Shown here piece after piece: positions 23,179 through 32,639 of a DNA stretch of 64,000 bases. The stretch comes from Euglena gracilis. Lineage: Eukaryota > Euglenida > Euglenophyceae > Euglenales. Made by a program: the position numbers and the translations under genes. The notes beneath the pieces are model-generated. The model saw only the letters and a list, made by a program, of their open reading frames with translations, did not search any database and was not told where the DNA came from. The DNA lies in NCBI GenBank assembly GCA_039621445.1, contig CP154956.1:65488257-65552256 (forward strand). Direction: 5' to 3'. Position 1 is the first letter of the stretch. Each line of letters begins with the position of its first letter.

Positions 23179-24562
23179 CGGTAGACTGGGGGGGGGGGTA
23201 GTGGGTAGTCGGCCGACTAGTCGGCCGACTACCCAATTGGTCCACCGACTAGTCCTAGTCGGTAGCTAGTCGGCGAGACAGGGGGGGGGGGGGGGTAGTG
23301 GGTAGTCGGCCAACTAGTCGGCCGACTACCCACTCTAATGTACTAACGGGTCAAAACCGCCGACTTTTAAGCCCCCCCCCCATGAACAAAATCCAATGCA
23401 ATCTAGTCGGTGGCTAGTCGGCGGTCATAAAAATGGTCTGTGGCGGGCCCAAATCACCCGGAAATGGTCCGGATGGGTCCAAATAAGTGTCTTACGCCTA
23501 AATAAACACCCCCAGATGGAAATCTTTGGTCAGTGGGGGGTCGGTGGGCCCTTGGTGGGGGTCCGGAGGGGTAAAAAACCAATGATGAAACAGGGATTAC
23601 ATTAAAATCCTTTAGAAATGCAATCTGCAATCTGCGTTTTGCATCACGAGAGGCAGAAAACTCCCCCCTCCACCCCAATCCGAGACTCAAATAACAAAAT
23701 CCCTTCTGTGTTGGCAACGTACTCGGGGGCTAAGTCGTTTTTGTGGCTCACTTTGGCATAGGCGGGGGGGGCTCCGCCCCCCCCGCACCCCCCCCCCTCA
23801 AATAACAAAATCCCTTCTGTGTTGGCAACATACTCGGGGGCTAAGTCGTTTTTGTGGCTCACTTTGGCATAGGCGGGGGGGCTCCCCCCCCCGCACCCCC
23901 CCCTCAAATAACAAAATCCCTTCTCTGTTGGCAACATATTCGGGGGGTAAGTCGTTTTTGTGGCTCACTTTGGCATAGGCGGGGGGGGCTCCGCCCCCCC
24001 CGCACCCCCCCCTCAAATAACAAAATCCCTTCTGTGTTGGCAACATACTCGGGGGCTAAGTCGTTTTTGTGGCTTACTTTGGCATAGGCGGGGGGGGGCT
24101 CCGCCCCCCCCGCACCCCCCCCCTCAAATAACAAAATCCCTTCTATGTTGGCTATAGACTTGGGGGATAAGAACCTTTTTTTGTGCAAATTTTGACTTAT
24201 ACTGAAAATTCAATGGGGAGAGGTGTACTTTTGTCAAAAGTGGCCCAAAATGGACATTTTCCCCCAATTTTTTTGCATATTCACCCCCGATTGGGGGGTT
24301 CTGGAGCCATTTGGGTCGGTTTTGACCGGCGTTGAGGTGATTTAGACATTTTTTTTTTACCAGGGGGGGGCTTAAAAGTCGGCGGTTTTGACCCGTTAGT
24401 ACATTAGAGTGGGTAGTCGGCCGACTAGTCGGCCGACTACCCACCACCCCCCCGCCGACTAGCCACCGACCAATTAGTCGGCCGACTAGTCGGTGGACCA
24501 ATTGGGTAGTCGGCCGACTAGTCGGCCGACTACCCACTACCCCCCCCCCCCCCAGTCTACCG
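23179..24562. mobile_element. Foldback element with ~200-bp inverted arms
   Basis: The ends read CGGTAGACTGGGG and CCCCAGTCTACCG. The arms (about 23179-23381 and 24362-24562) are long inverted repeats made of 'gtagtcggccgactagtcgg' words and share 'gtacattagagtgggtag' and 'gggtcaaaaccgccgac' in opposite orientation. The 980-bp interior holds a five-unit tandem repeat. I could not find a target-site duplication, so the outer boundary is an estimate. Confidence 0.7.
23686..24150 (+). repeat. 106-111-bp tandem repeat, five units
   Basis: Units start with 'ctcaaataacaaaatccctt' at 23686, 23797, 23903, 24012 and 24123 and include 'ggctaagtcgtttttgtggc'. Length differences are confined to the C and G runs. 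An isolated unit lies near 3318. Confidence 0.9.
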
Positions 24563-25319
24563 TTTGGCCCCCCGCACGGCCCCCCGCGCGGCCGCTCCCC
24601 CCCCCCTCAGCCCCCCCCCCCCCCGCCTAGCCCTGCCTAGCCTCCAATAGCCTCACCAAAACATCAAATCCAACTGGTCGGTGGATTCGGTTCGTCCCAC
24701 CACCGTTCATGCCCAAAACCCAAGGATGACAGCGAATCACCACCGCACCACCACCACCGCAAACACAGCTTCAACCACCGTGAACCTGGGCCCAGGGTTT
24801 CGTTCCTTTTTGCCCTCGCCAAAGTTGCGAATGTGGCACGGCTCGGACCGGCTCGGCAAGGCTCAGCACGGCTCGGCACGGCTCCTGGATTAGGGTCAGC
24901 CAGATCAGTTGTGACGACTTGGTGATTCCTTACCAGGCTTCCGCGGATGGCTGAGACTTTCTGAGTGTCTATTTTTTTTCGTTCGCATATCATGTCGGAC
25001 AACTGAAAGCCCCTGGTGGGGTTCAAGCTTTCAACTACCTGAAGTTCCAACTTACAACTCAAGTCATTGAAATATTGAAGTTGTCTTGACAGAAGCACAA
25101 GTTCGACACAGAAGTACAAATCCGAGATACAGTACAGCAAAGACAACTACTGGAGCTGTCTGAAGCAGTGAAGTGGTTCATCTCCTTGCGGCTGTTGCAG
25201 CAGCACATCATCCTCTGCTACACCACTTGGCTGGAAGCATTACCTCTGTTTCACTTTACTTTGCTGTACCATCTTACCATCTGTGCTGTAACATAGCGAC
25301 CACTGTCCCACCCTGCACT
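24563..25319. other. Leader region of the LINE cluster
   Basis: After G/C-rich sequence to about 24650 the composition becomes balanced. The phrase 'tggtcggtggattcgg' near 24678 also occurs near 29305, next to the start of the second LINE copy. No gene or RNA is recognised; this may be the 5' untranslated part of the LINE. Confidence 0.4.
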
Positions 25320-25814
25320 ATGGCCCCAGGGCCTTCTGAACACTCCAGAGATGTGGCCCCAGGGCCCCAGACTTTTGCCATGATGATCCCAGATTTTGCC
25401 CCAGGGCCCAACATATTTCAAGCCAAAAAGAACACTTACACAGAAAAGTTTTTCAGAGATGTGGCCCCAGGGCCCAAGGCTTTTGCCAAGATGATCCCAG
25501 ATTTTGCCCCAGGGCTCAACAGATTACAAATGAAAATGGACACTGGCACAGGAAAGTTTTTCAGAGATGTGGCCCCAGGGCCCCAGGCAGAGTTTTCCCC
25601 AGAGCTCAACACATTTCAAGTCAAAATGGACACAGGCACAGGAAAGTTTTTCAGAGATGTGGGCTCAAGACCCCAGGCTTTTGCCACGATGCTCCCAGAC
25701 TTTGCCCCGAGGCGCAACACATTTCAAGTCAAAATGGACACTTGCGGAGGAAAGTTTTTAAGAGAAGTGGCCCCTCGAATAACAAGTGGGACAAACGCTA
25801 AAACTCCCTACTAG
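25320..25814 (+). CDS. 36-residue repeat protein, in frame with the LINE across one UAG
   Basis: The first ATG is at 25320 and the frame ends at TAG 25812-25814, giving 164 residues. It consists of four units of about 36 residues with the core 'FRDVAPGP...FAxMIPDFAPG' and 'KMDTGTGKFF'; the third unit is about four residues short. There is no signal peptide and no known domain. The frame is the same as that of the LINE protein, which continues directly after the TAG. It may be an N-terminal extension of the LINE ORF whose connection was lost by a nonsense change, a short ORF1, or a chance open minisatellite. The frame is preserved through all units, which argues mildly for coding. Confidence 0.45.
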   Translation: MAPGPSEHSRDVAPGPQTFAMMIPDFAPGPNIFQAKKNTYTEKFFRDVAPGPKAFAKMIPDFAPGLNRLQMKMDTGTGKFFRDVAPGPQAEFSPELNTFQVKMDTGTGKFFRDVGSRPQAFATMLPDFAPRRNTFQVKMDTCGGKFLREVAPRITSGTNAKTPY

Positions 25815-28673
25815 GGAAGACGAGATCTGCTCTATTTCGGGGTCGTCCCCACGCACCCTGGACCAACGCATCACACCAGAACAGACCACACGCACAGCCC
25901 GAACGTCCGGCTGGGGAGAGGAAGCATCCTCACCTGTGGTGACGTGGAACAAAACCCGGGACCACCGGGAAAGACCTCCCGAATACGGCCAAGGGAAGAA
26001 AACAATGCTGAAACGCAACAGGGCGCAGATGATCAAATCACCGCCACATTCACTGATTTTGCACACCCGGCAGGACCACCATTGGGGAGCGCAGATGCTG
26101 CAACAGTCACAAATGCGGCAGGCAATGCCTCCAACTTGCGAAGCTTACCCGACCTACCCTTCGCATGCAACATGAGGGCCCCATTCCCCATCCTGGAAGT
26201 GCTTCAAACGCCGGCTTCAACCATCCGACACCTCCCAGTCTCGACCCAACAAGCCTTCACCACAGTCTTCTCATGGGCACTACAAAGACACACGACACAA
26301 CCAACGGAGGAGTCCCTATTCGGGGTTCTAGCCTTGCCGAAATTAACCCTGAGAGCTGTCAAACTCAAGGGGAAGTTCTCAAGAGACATTCTTGAAAGCA
26401 CAATTCTCCAACGCCTCCACCTCTTCAGACAAGGAGGATGGGCAGAATTGACAAGTAGCTTGCTGGAGGAATTCAGAAGCGCACAACTAACAGGAACAGA
26501 GACCCGCTTTCAAAAAAAGATCCGGGAGGACCCCTCTTGTGCAAAAAACCGAAATCTCTTGACCAGCATCCGGCGTCTCGTAGGAGAAGGGGCGGCGCGA
26601 AAAGCCATCCAGGTCCTACAGAGCAAAGGAACGCAAGACGTGCGAGACCCACGGGTGCTTCAGAAATTGCAAGATTTACACCCAAAAGCAGACCCCCCAA
26701 TTGTCACGCGCCCACCACCTGAAACCCTGAACAAATCACATGACGCAGCAGTTTGGTCAAGCATGGTGAAAGAAAGTGTCCTCAAATTCAACCGCACCAG
26801 CGCGCCAGGACCCTCTGGTCTCCGCATCAGCCACCTCCAAGACTGCCTTCGCCGCCCGGGCAATGGGGCTCTCCTGCAACAAGCCCTAACGGACTTCTGC
26901 ATCAAGTGGGACAAAGGTGACATCCCGCAACCGCATTCCCCCATTTGGTGCTCAGCCTCACTGACAGCACTCGCCAAAGAAGGAGGAGGGACACGACCAA
27001 TTGCCGTCGGGGAAACACTGAGAAGAGTCGCCGGAAAAACAATCCTGAAGCACCCGCAAGTACGCAATGAATTGGAATCATTCCTACCAACACAATTGGG
27101 ATTGGGAGTACCAAATGCTACAGAGTTCATCGCGCAAGGTGTACAACACATTGTACAAGCACTTCAAGAGTCCTCCAACTGGGCGCTCTTGCAGGTGGAC
27201 TTCCGCAACGCCTTCAACAATGCGCACAGAACCCAAATGCTAAAAATGGCTGCAGAAAGAACACCGTGGTGCTGGAACTATCTTTGCACAGCGTATGCAC
27301 AACCAGCCCCCTTATTCTGCAGAGATAAACTCCTCACCTCCCAGCAGGGCACACACCAGGGATGCCCCATGGGCCCAATCGGGTTCTCATTGGTCCTACA
27401 GGAGCTGGCGGAAAAAATCCAGACTGACACAGGACTCTTATGGAGCGGTTGGTACCTAGATGATGGGGTGCTCATCGGCCAACCCGAAAGCATTCACGCC
27501 GCAGTGCAGCTTCTGAAAGACATTGGACCGACAGTGGGGCTACATCTCAATCCACAAAAATGCATCACATGGGGGCCCTGTGGAGCAGACATTGCATCGA
27601 AGCATAACATGACACACACACCCTGGCAACCGGGGGAAGGCATCAAAGTGTTGGGGATTCCGGTGGGCTTCCCGAACACAACAACTTTCTTGGACAACTC
27701 CTGGGCGGCAGCACAAGAGGACCTGGAAAGTCTCATCGACAAAATCACCAGTCTGGGGGACAGCCAGATTGCACATCATTTGCTGCGTAACTCTGCTGAT
27801 GGCTGCAGAATCACACACCTCCTCCGAGGGACGGATTCACAACCTATGTCCAAAAGTATCACACAATGCTCGGAGACGATCATCAAAGGCTTTGGGGACA
27901 TCCTTGGAGTGGCCCTCACAACCCACCAGAGGCGGCAAGTTTGCACTCCTTTGCACCTCGGCGGATGCGGCATCAAAGACCCTTGCCTCATCCAGGGACC
28001 AGCACGACTTGCAGCCCTCGCCAAATTCTATGCCAAAGGCAGCACCGTGCTACAGCTACCCCTCTACGCAGCTAAAGTCAATCATGCGTCTGTTCAGAAT
28101 GCCGTGCGCACACTGCAAACATTCACCGGGCCCAATGTGGGCCCCTTGCAACGCTGGCTCGACAACCCTGATGACCTCAGATTGGCGGACAACGATCAGC
28201 AATCTCAGCACTGGTGGACAACCCATCTTCATCGGGCCTCCCTAGACAAACTCTACTCTGCCAGCTCACCGCGGGACCAAGCCATACTGTCGGAGACACA
28301 GAACGGATTGGGGTCAACTTGGATGAGAGCGACACCCCTAGCGTCACTTCACACAAACCTATCATCGGAGGAATATATCCTCTCATTGAAGTGGTGGCTT
28401 GGAGTGCCCCTGTTGGATGCCAAGGATTCCCCCAAGTGCCCGGGATGTGATGCTGCAGTGGATGAATGGGGAGACCACCTGCTCTGCTGTCTGCGCAACA
28501 ACTACTCTGAAAGACACAACGCCCTACAGGACAAATTGTTTGAGATCTTGAGGACTTCCGGACAAGTGTCACCAAAGAAGTACAGATCCCGAATCAACCA
28601 GATCAACACCTCAGGCCAGCCGATCTGCTCCTGTCTGCCTGGAACAACGGCAAACCCACCGCACTCGCCTTGA
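25815..28673 (+). CDS. LINE (non-LTR retrotransposon) protein: 2A motif, reverse transcriptase, zinc finger
   Basis: The frame is open from 25815; it has no early ATG and the first clear domain is the 2A motif at 25917-25964. Numbering from 25944, an RT domain spans roughly residues 270-640: 'RPIAVGETLRRVAGK' near 352, motif A 'VDFRNAFN' near 417, motif B 'QGCPMGP' near 474, catalytic 'YLDD' near 504 and 'GLHLNPQKC' near 532. All three catalytic aspartates are present. A Cys/His cluster (CPGC...DHLLCC...RHN) near 830 is of the kind that precedes a restriction-like endonuclease in R2-type LINEs. The frame is lost around 28555-28600; the endonuclease continues one frame back (see 28555-28999). 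No apurinic endonuclease is seen. Two degenerate relatives follow, so the family has been active here. Confidence 0.85.
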   Translation, partial: GRRDLLYFGVVPTHPGPTHHTRTDHTHSPNVRLGRGSILTCGDVEQNPGPPGKTSRIRPREENNAETQQGADDQITATFTDFAHPAGPPLGSADAATVTNAAGNASNLRSLPDLPFACNMRAPFPILEVLQTPASTIRHLPVSTQQAFTTVFSWALQRHTTQPTEESLFGVLALPKLTLRAVKLKGKFSRDILESTILQRLHLFRQGGWAELTSSLLEEFRSAQLTGTETRFQKKIREDPSCAKNRNLLTSIRRLVGEGAARKAIQVLQSKGTQDVRDPRVLQKLQDLHPKADPPIVTRPPPETLNKSHDAAVWSSMVKESVLKFNRTSAPGPSGLRISHLQDCLRRPGNGALLQQALTDFCIKWDKGDIPQPHSPIWCSASLTALAKEGGGTRPIAVGETLRRVAGKTILKHPQVRNELESFLPTQLGLGVPNATEFIAQGVQHIVQALQESSNWALLQVDFRNAFNNAHRTQMLKMAAERTPWCWNYLCTAYAQPAPLFCRDKLLTSQQGTHQGCPMGPIGFSLVLQELAEKIQTDTGLLWSGWYLDDGVLIGQPESIHAAVQLLKDIGPTVGLHLNPQKCITWGPCGADIASKHNMTHTPWQPGEGIKVLGIPVGFPNTTTFLDNSWAAAQEDLESLIDKITSLGDSQIAHHLLRNSADGCRITHLLRGTDSQPMSKSITQCSETIIKGFGDILGVALTTHQRRQVCTPLHLGGCGIKDPCLIQGPARLAALAKFYAKGSTVLQLPLYAAKVNHASVQNAVRTLQTFTGPNVGPLQRWLDNPDDLRLADNDQQSQHWWTTHLHRASLDKLYSASSPRDQAILSETQNGLGSTWMRATPLASLHTNLSSEEYILSLKWWLGVPLLDAKDSPKCPGCDAAVDEWGDHLLCCLRNNYSERHNALQDKLFEILRTSGQVSPKKYRSRINQINTSGQPICSCLPGTTANPPHSP
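25917..25964 (+). other. 2A-type ribosome-skipping peptide motif
   Basis: In the LINE frame this stretch reads RGSILTCGDVEQNPGP. The last eight residues fit the 2A consensus D-x-E-x-N-P-G-P exactly, and the preceding hydrophobic and Cys-Gly residues are also typical. Such sequences make the ribosome skip the Gly-Pro bond and so yield two proteins from one frame; they are known in some non-LTR retrotransposons, including those of trypanosomes. Here the break would fall after glycine at 25959-25961, releasing the RT protein with an N-terminal proline. Confidence 0.85.
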
Positions 28674-28999
28674 CAATCGTCCACAGTTGGCAGAATGCTA
28701 ATCGACAAAGCAAAGAAAAGTGGAAACTGTTTCTGAAACAAAAAGAAAAACAGAAACACGACAAGTATGACGAGCCCTGCCAAAAGGCAGGGTGGAGCTT
28801 CACCACAGCCGCCTTCGGCACATGGGGTGGCTGGGGACCAGAAGGAGCCAAGAACATCAAACGAATACTACAAAGAGCTGCCTCCTGGCAAGAGGGAGAG
28901 CAGCGCCAGAGCAAAGCAAACGAACTGCAGGAACAACTGTCGATATCCCTAACGAGGCAAATAGGCAAAATCCTGGCGACCAAGGCACGCATACCCTGA
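28555..28999 (+). CDS. LINE restriction-like endonuclease, C-terminal part in shifted frame
   Basis: In the frame one back from the RT frame, the sequence reads 'RPADLLLSAWNNGK' and 'ALALTIVHSW', matching the 'RPADVLLVNW' and 'AVDFVCSHP' core of the second LINE copy at 30010-30080, and then 'GWSFTTAAFGTWGGWG' up to the stop at 28997-28999. This is the usual place of the restriction-like endonuclease of R2-type LINEs. The aspartate of the second core strand is absent here (ALALT for AVDF). A single -1 shift near 28555-28600 separates it from the RT frame, so this copy is probably not functional as it stands, unless the shift is recoded or an assembly error. Confidence 0.7.
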
Positions 29000-29289
29000 A
29001 CAACACCGGGCACGCACGGGCGGAGCACACCAAGACCGAAAACCGTACACACAAAAGCCACCATGCAAAAAACACCCAGAGACACCTAAAGCGACCAGCG
29101 CCAAGAGCACTCCCCCGGAAGGAACACCCACTCCCCCTAGCTACCTCCCGCCCGCCGTACAGCTGACACACCACCTCTCTCCCTCTGCACCGTGCGCTTC
29201 ACAGCCCTTTCCTTTGTACTTTACTCGGACTATCCATGGGGTTCCCCCATCTGTACATAGCCTCCCTCCCCCCTGAACACTCAAATCCA
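29000..29289 (+). other. 3' untranslated part of the first LINE
   Basis: Purine and C rich, no frame of note, no clear poly-A tail. The second LINE copy begins soon after. Confidence 0.4.
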
Positions 29290-30417
29290 GTAGGCTGTGC
29301 CACTGGTCGGTGGATTCGGCTGAGGGGATCAAGTCTCCCTGCCCATCCGCAAAGGAGGACTCGGAATCTCGGACCCCGAAGTGTTGCAACCCGCGGCACG
29401 GATGGCGGCCTTGCTGAATCTGGGGATGCACCGCAGCCATGCAGTGGGCGTGCCAGCCTCGGCGTTGGCAACCCCATCCCCGGACATGCAATAGACGCTA
29501 CAACGGTTGCAGCAACAGCTTGGCCCCAACATGGATCCCGTGGCCAGCTGGCTCGCAGGCACAACCCCACTCTCCTCCGCAGCACCAGAACACGCCACCC
29601 AACGGTGGTGGGCGGAGAAAGTGGCGGAAATGCAGAGCCAGCGAGTCGACGCGGTCGGCTCTGCCAGGGACCGGGTGAGACGGGCTTGCCAAAAGGCACC
29701 GGTGGCAACGGGCTGCGTTGGCAATGGCTGCGGACTTTGCCCAGCAAGGCACAGCACACAGCTTTCTCGGACACCCAATACCGGCTGCTACTGCGGTGGT
29801 GGCTTGGCCTGCCCATCCTCCCTTCAGGGGTCACGCTGCCGGGGTGCCCACTGTGTCGAGGTTCCATTGATCCCTTCGGGGATCACTTCGTCTGCTGCGA
29901 GCAGAATGGAAACACCCAACGTCACAATGCATTCCGAGATGCTTTTGCGGCGATGTGTGCCCGGTACAACATTGCGGTGGAGAAGGAGGCAGAGTGTTTG
30001 GCGAACAAAAGACCAGCCGACGTTCTCCTCGTCAACTGGTCACGGGGGCAACACGTGGCAGTTGATTTCGTCTGCAGCCACCCCGCGGGGCTGGGAGAGC
30101 ACCCACTGGTGGTGGACAATGCCCGCAGGCATTGCAACCAGGTGGAAACCAGGAAAGTGCAGACGGATGGCCCCCCATGTCAGGCGAAGGGGTGGGGTTT
30201 CTCACCCTTCGGCCTGAGCACATGGGGAGGCCTAGGGACTTCTGCCAAGGCGGTGCTGTTTGAGGTCACCAAAAGGGCCACCGCAGACATGCGGGGATGG
30301 CCAAAGACAAGGGCCTTGCAAGAAATGCAGGAAGCAATGTCGGTGACACTCATGCGCCACGTGGCGCGGCAGCTATCCGCCAGGGACCGTGTGGAGGATG
30401 CCCTCCACCCATGGTAA
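29290..30417 (+). pseudogene. Second LINE copy, 5'-truncated, frameshifted
   Basis: Homology to the first LINE starts downstream of its RT core ('RKGGLGISDPE' against 'HLGGCGIKDPC') and continues to the C terminus. The matching segments move between frames: 29330-29480, then 29480-29690 ('GPNMDPVASWL') and from about 29690 the frame ending at 30417. There is also an in-frame stop near 29490. The last 240 residues are intact: the finger 'CPLCRGSIDPFGDHFVCC...RHN' and the endonuclease core 'RPADVLLVNW' / 'VAVDFVC'. 5' truncation is typical of LINE insertion. It is closer to a relative than to a recent duplicate of the first copy. Confidence 0.75.
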
Positions 30418-30785
30418 GTCCCCAACCCCCACCGCAGACCACACCAAAAGCGAGCAAGACCAAGACCAAGACAGCCACAACCCACAAAGCGCGGAGGTTC
30501 ACCACGGAAACACCCCCCCCAAAAGGCGCCCCCCCACAAAAAAAAAACGAAGCCGCCATGAAAAAACAGAGCCTACACGCCAGGCGAAAGGCATCCGCCC
30601 AACGAGGCGACAAAGGGGAGTGGAGCCGGCAAAAGCAAAACAGACGCAAAGGGTAGCCCGCCCGCCCTGGACTCCACAAGGTGAGAAGAGAGAGCACGCG
30701 CGACCCAGCAAGCCGGCTATAGTTCCTAAAAAAAGGATGGCTGAGGGGCGTGGGCCCTTTTGTTTTTTGATTTTTTCTTTTCGTT
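30418..30785 (+). other. 3' untranslated region of the second LINE
   Basis: C and A rich sequence with no gene; it passes through a T-rich stretch ('ttttgttttttgattttttc', 30760-30780) straight into the GT microsatellite. Confidence 0.45.
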
Positions 30786-31120
30786 TGTGTGTGTGTGTGT
30801 GTGCGTGTGTGTGTGTGTGTGTGTGCGTGCGTGTGCGTGTGCGTGCGTGTGTGTGTTGTGTGTGTGTGTGTGTGTGTTGTGTGTTTGTGTGTGTGTGTTC
30901 GTGTGTGTGTGCGTGTATGTGTGTGTGTGTGTGTGTGGGTGGGTGGGTGGGTGGGTGGGTGTGTGGGTGGGTGTGTGGGTGTGTGGGTGGGTGTGTGGGT
31001 GGGTGTGGGTGGGTGGGTGTGGGTGGGTGGGTGTGGGTGGGTGGGTGGGTGTGGGTGGGTGGGTGGGTGGGTGGGTGGGTGGGTGGGTGGGTGGGTGTGC
31101 GTGCGTGTGTGTATGTCTGT
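30786..31120 (+). repeat. (GT)n then (GGGT)n microsatellite
   Basis: A compound simple repeat: GT with occasional GC and TT from 30786 to about 30937, then GGTG/GGGT words to about 31097, then a short GT tail. Open frames of cysteine-valine or glycine-tryptophan repeats on the plus strand are artefacts of it. Confidence 0.95.
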
Positions 31121-31742
31121 GTGCCGGAGTGGCTATCTCCTTATCTCCTACATCGCTCCCCTTGATGCGGTCTGGACTCTGCGTGGTCCGTTATATGCCT
31201 TGTTCCTTGTGCGTTTAGACCTCAAATCAAATAATGGCCCTTGAAGTCCAAAAAAATTAATGCACGGGATTCATGAAAGTGACAGGTTCATATATATGCC
31301 GGCGTGCACCTTTTATGTACATGGTGCTCCGGCGGGTTATAAATGTACATTCCACATCATGATTAAAGGACTCCGTGGGGCGTTCTATGTACAACATGTA
31401 CAAAGGTGCGTGTTGTGTGATTGTGTTGTCGGCTAGTGCCATGGAGCCTGTGTGTACAATACACAGTGTATCGCAAGCGAGGTCAGATGTGGCAGCAGTT
31501 GGAGCATTTGTACAAACGGGGTACGAAGGAATGTCAAGAACACTCATGTGCCTGTGTGTGCTGCACACCCCGATGTGCTGTGTGTCTCTGCTTCGGTAGG
31601 TCAGCGCTCCAACGTTGTTGCACTCAACTTCGACCTACGCTGTTGTTGTATCCAGTGAGGATGGCCGTGAACTCGGAAACGATAGTACCGCTTGAGCGGC
31701 AGCAAGTTTTTTTGAAATTGGTGCTTTGCACCGATTGGTTTT
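31121..31742. other. No gene seen
   Basis: Ordinary-composition sequence between the microsatellite and the C-terminal end of the third LINE copy. Because that copy is on the minus strand, part of it may be its 3' untranslated region. No other feature is recognised. Confidence 0.5.
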
Positions 31743-32220
31743 TTAGAGTGAGTATGGGTGATGTGAGCTGCTTCCACCACCATCATTCAGCTCCTTTGCG
31801 CACTGACCCCAAGCCAGTTGCTTTGCTAGCTCCCTGGCCATGGCCATGCTGAGGCCCTGCCACCAGTTTACATCTGCGGCCCTCTTTTCCCAGGAGTCGT
31901 GTTGTCCCACCAGCAGACAGACACATTGGCTAACGAAGCTGAGGGCTGCATCTCCCATGCCTCCATAGCAACCAAGCACGAAGGGAATCAACGTCCATCC
32001 CCTCCGTTTGCAGCCATCACCGTATTTCTTAATTTTTTCGTCCTCATGTGACTCGTGCCATTTCCCAAGGTCTTCCGTCTGAAGGCACGCATCACCAAGG
32101 AACATGCTGGAGTGCTCGGCATAGTAGGTCTTTAACCATGTTACCATTTCTGGACATCGTTCACGTGACGGCTCCAAGAGGTATCATCTGAAGGACATGC
32201 TGAGCAAAGACGCTTGAGGC
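31743..32220 (-). pseudogene. Third LINE copy, C-terminal piece
   Basis: The minus-strand frame 32177-31743 ends in 'CKRRGWTLIPFVLGCYGGMG' and 'LSMAMARELAKQL', which aligns with 'CQKAGWSFTTAAFGTWGGWG' and 'LSISLTRQIGKIL' of the first LINE. This is the end of the restriction-like endonuclease region. The catalytic core is not visible in this piece. Confidence 0.65.
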
Positions 32221-32253
32221 CGGCGGAGACACTATTGGAGGGACTCACGACCT

Positions 32254-32635
32254 TTGTTTACAGGTGCATCAACGAGGGATGGCCTGCTGATGCGGCCTTA
32301 TTCTCACATCTGCACGCCTCACAGCCCTGCACAAGGTAAAGCCATCGACCGCTGTAGACAACATGGGAAATCTCATCCCCACAACACTGGATCCCACACA
32401 AGAAGGCACCCGCCCCATCGCCTCGGACGAATGCCTAAGGCAACTGACTCGTGGGCAAAGTCCTGATGTGCTGACCTGCCGTCCGGAAATTCACGCCAGA
32501 ATGGCTGCCAGGACAGTTCGGTGTGGGTTGTCCGGATGCGGGCTCATTGGAATGGGCCTTCAACACATTGTCACTACACTACACCGAGGAGGGTCCCGAG
32601 ACTGGGTAATTCTGCAACTGGACTTCTGGCTTTAG
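32254..32635 (+). pseudogene. LINE RT fragment, inverted relative to its neighbours
   Basis: The plus-strand frame 32363-32635 reads 'EGTRPIASDECLRQL' and 'GMGLQHIVTTLHRGGSRDWV' up to 'ILQLDFWL', aligning with RT motif A and upstream of the first LINE ('GGTRPIAVGETLRRV', 'ALLQVDFRNAFN'). It stops exactly at motif A. Pieces on both sides belong to a LINE on the minus strand, so this segment is either an inverted internal piece of that copy or a separate insertion. Confidence 0.65.
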
Positions 32636-32639
32636 CCGA

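Noticed and set aside
23179-24562. CRISPR-like array of regularly spaced repeats
   Set aside because: Units are contiguous tandem repeats with no unique spacers, inside a foldback element of a eukaryotic genome.
24664-25146. 160-residue minus-strand frame before the LINE
   Set aside because: No domain or homologue within the window; probably chance in the LINE leader.
1-25300. Poly-G as a sequencing artefact (no-signal calls)
   Set aside because: Runs occur as both G and C, sit at the same positions in independent repeat copies, and are flanked by matched dyads. Exact lengths may still be unreliable.
30389-31244. Cysteine/valine-rich and glycine/tryptophan-rich proteins on the plus strand
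   Set aside because: Translation of the GT/GGGT microsatellite.
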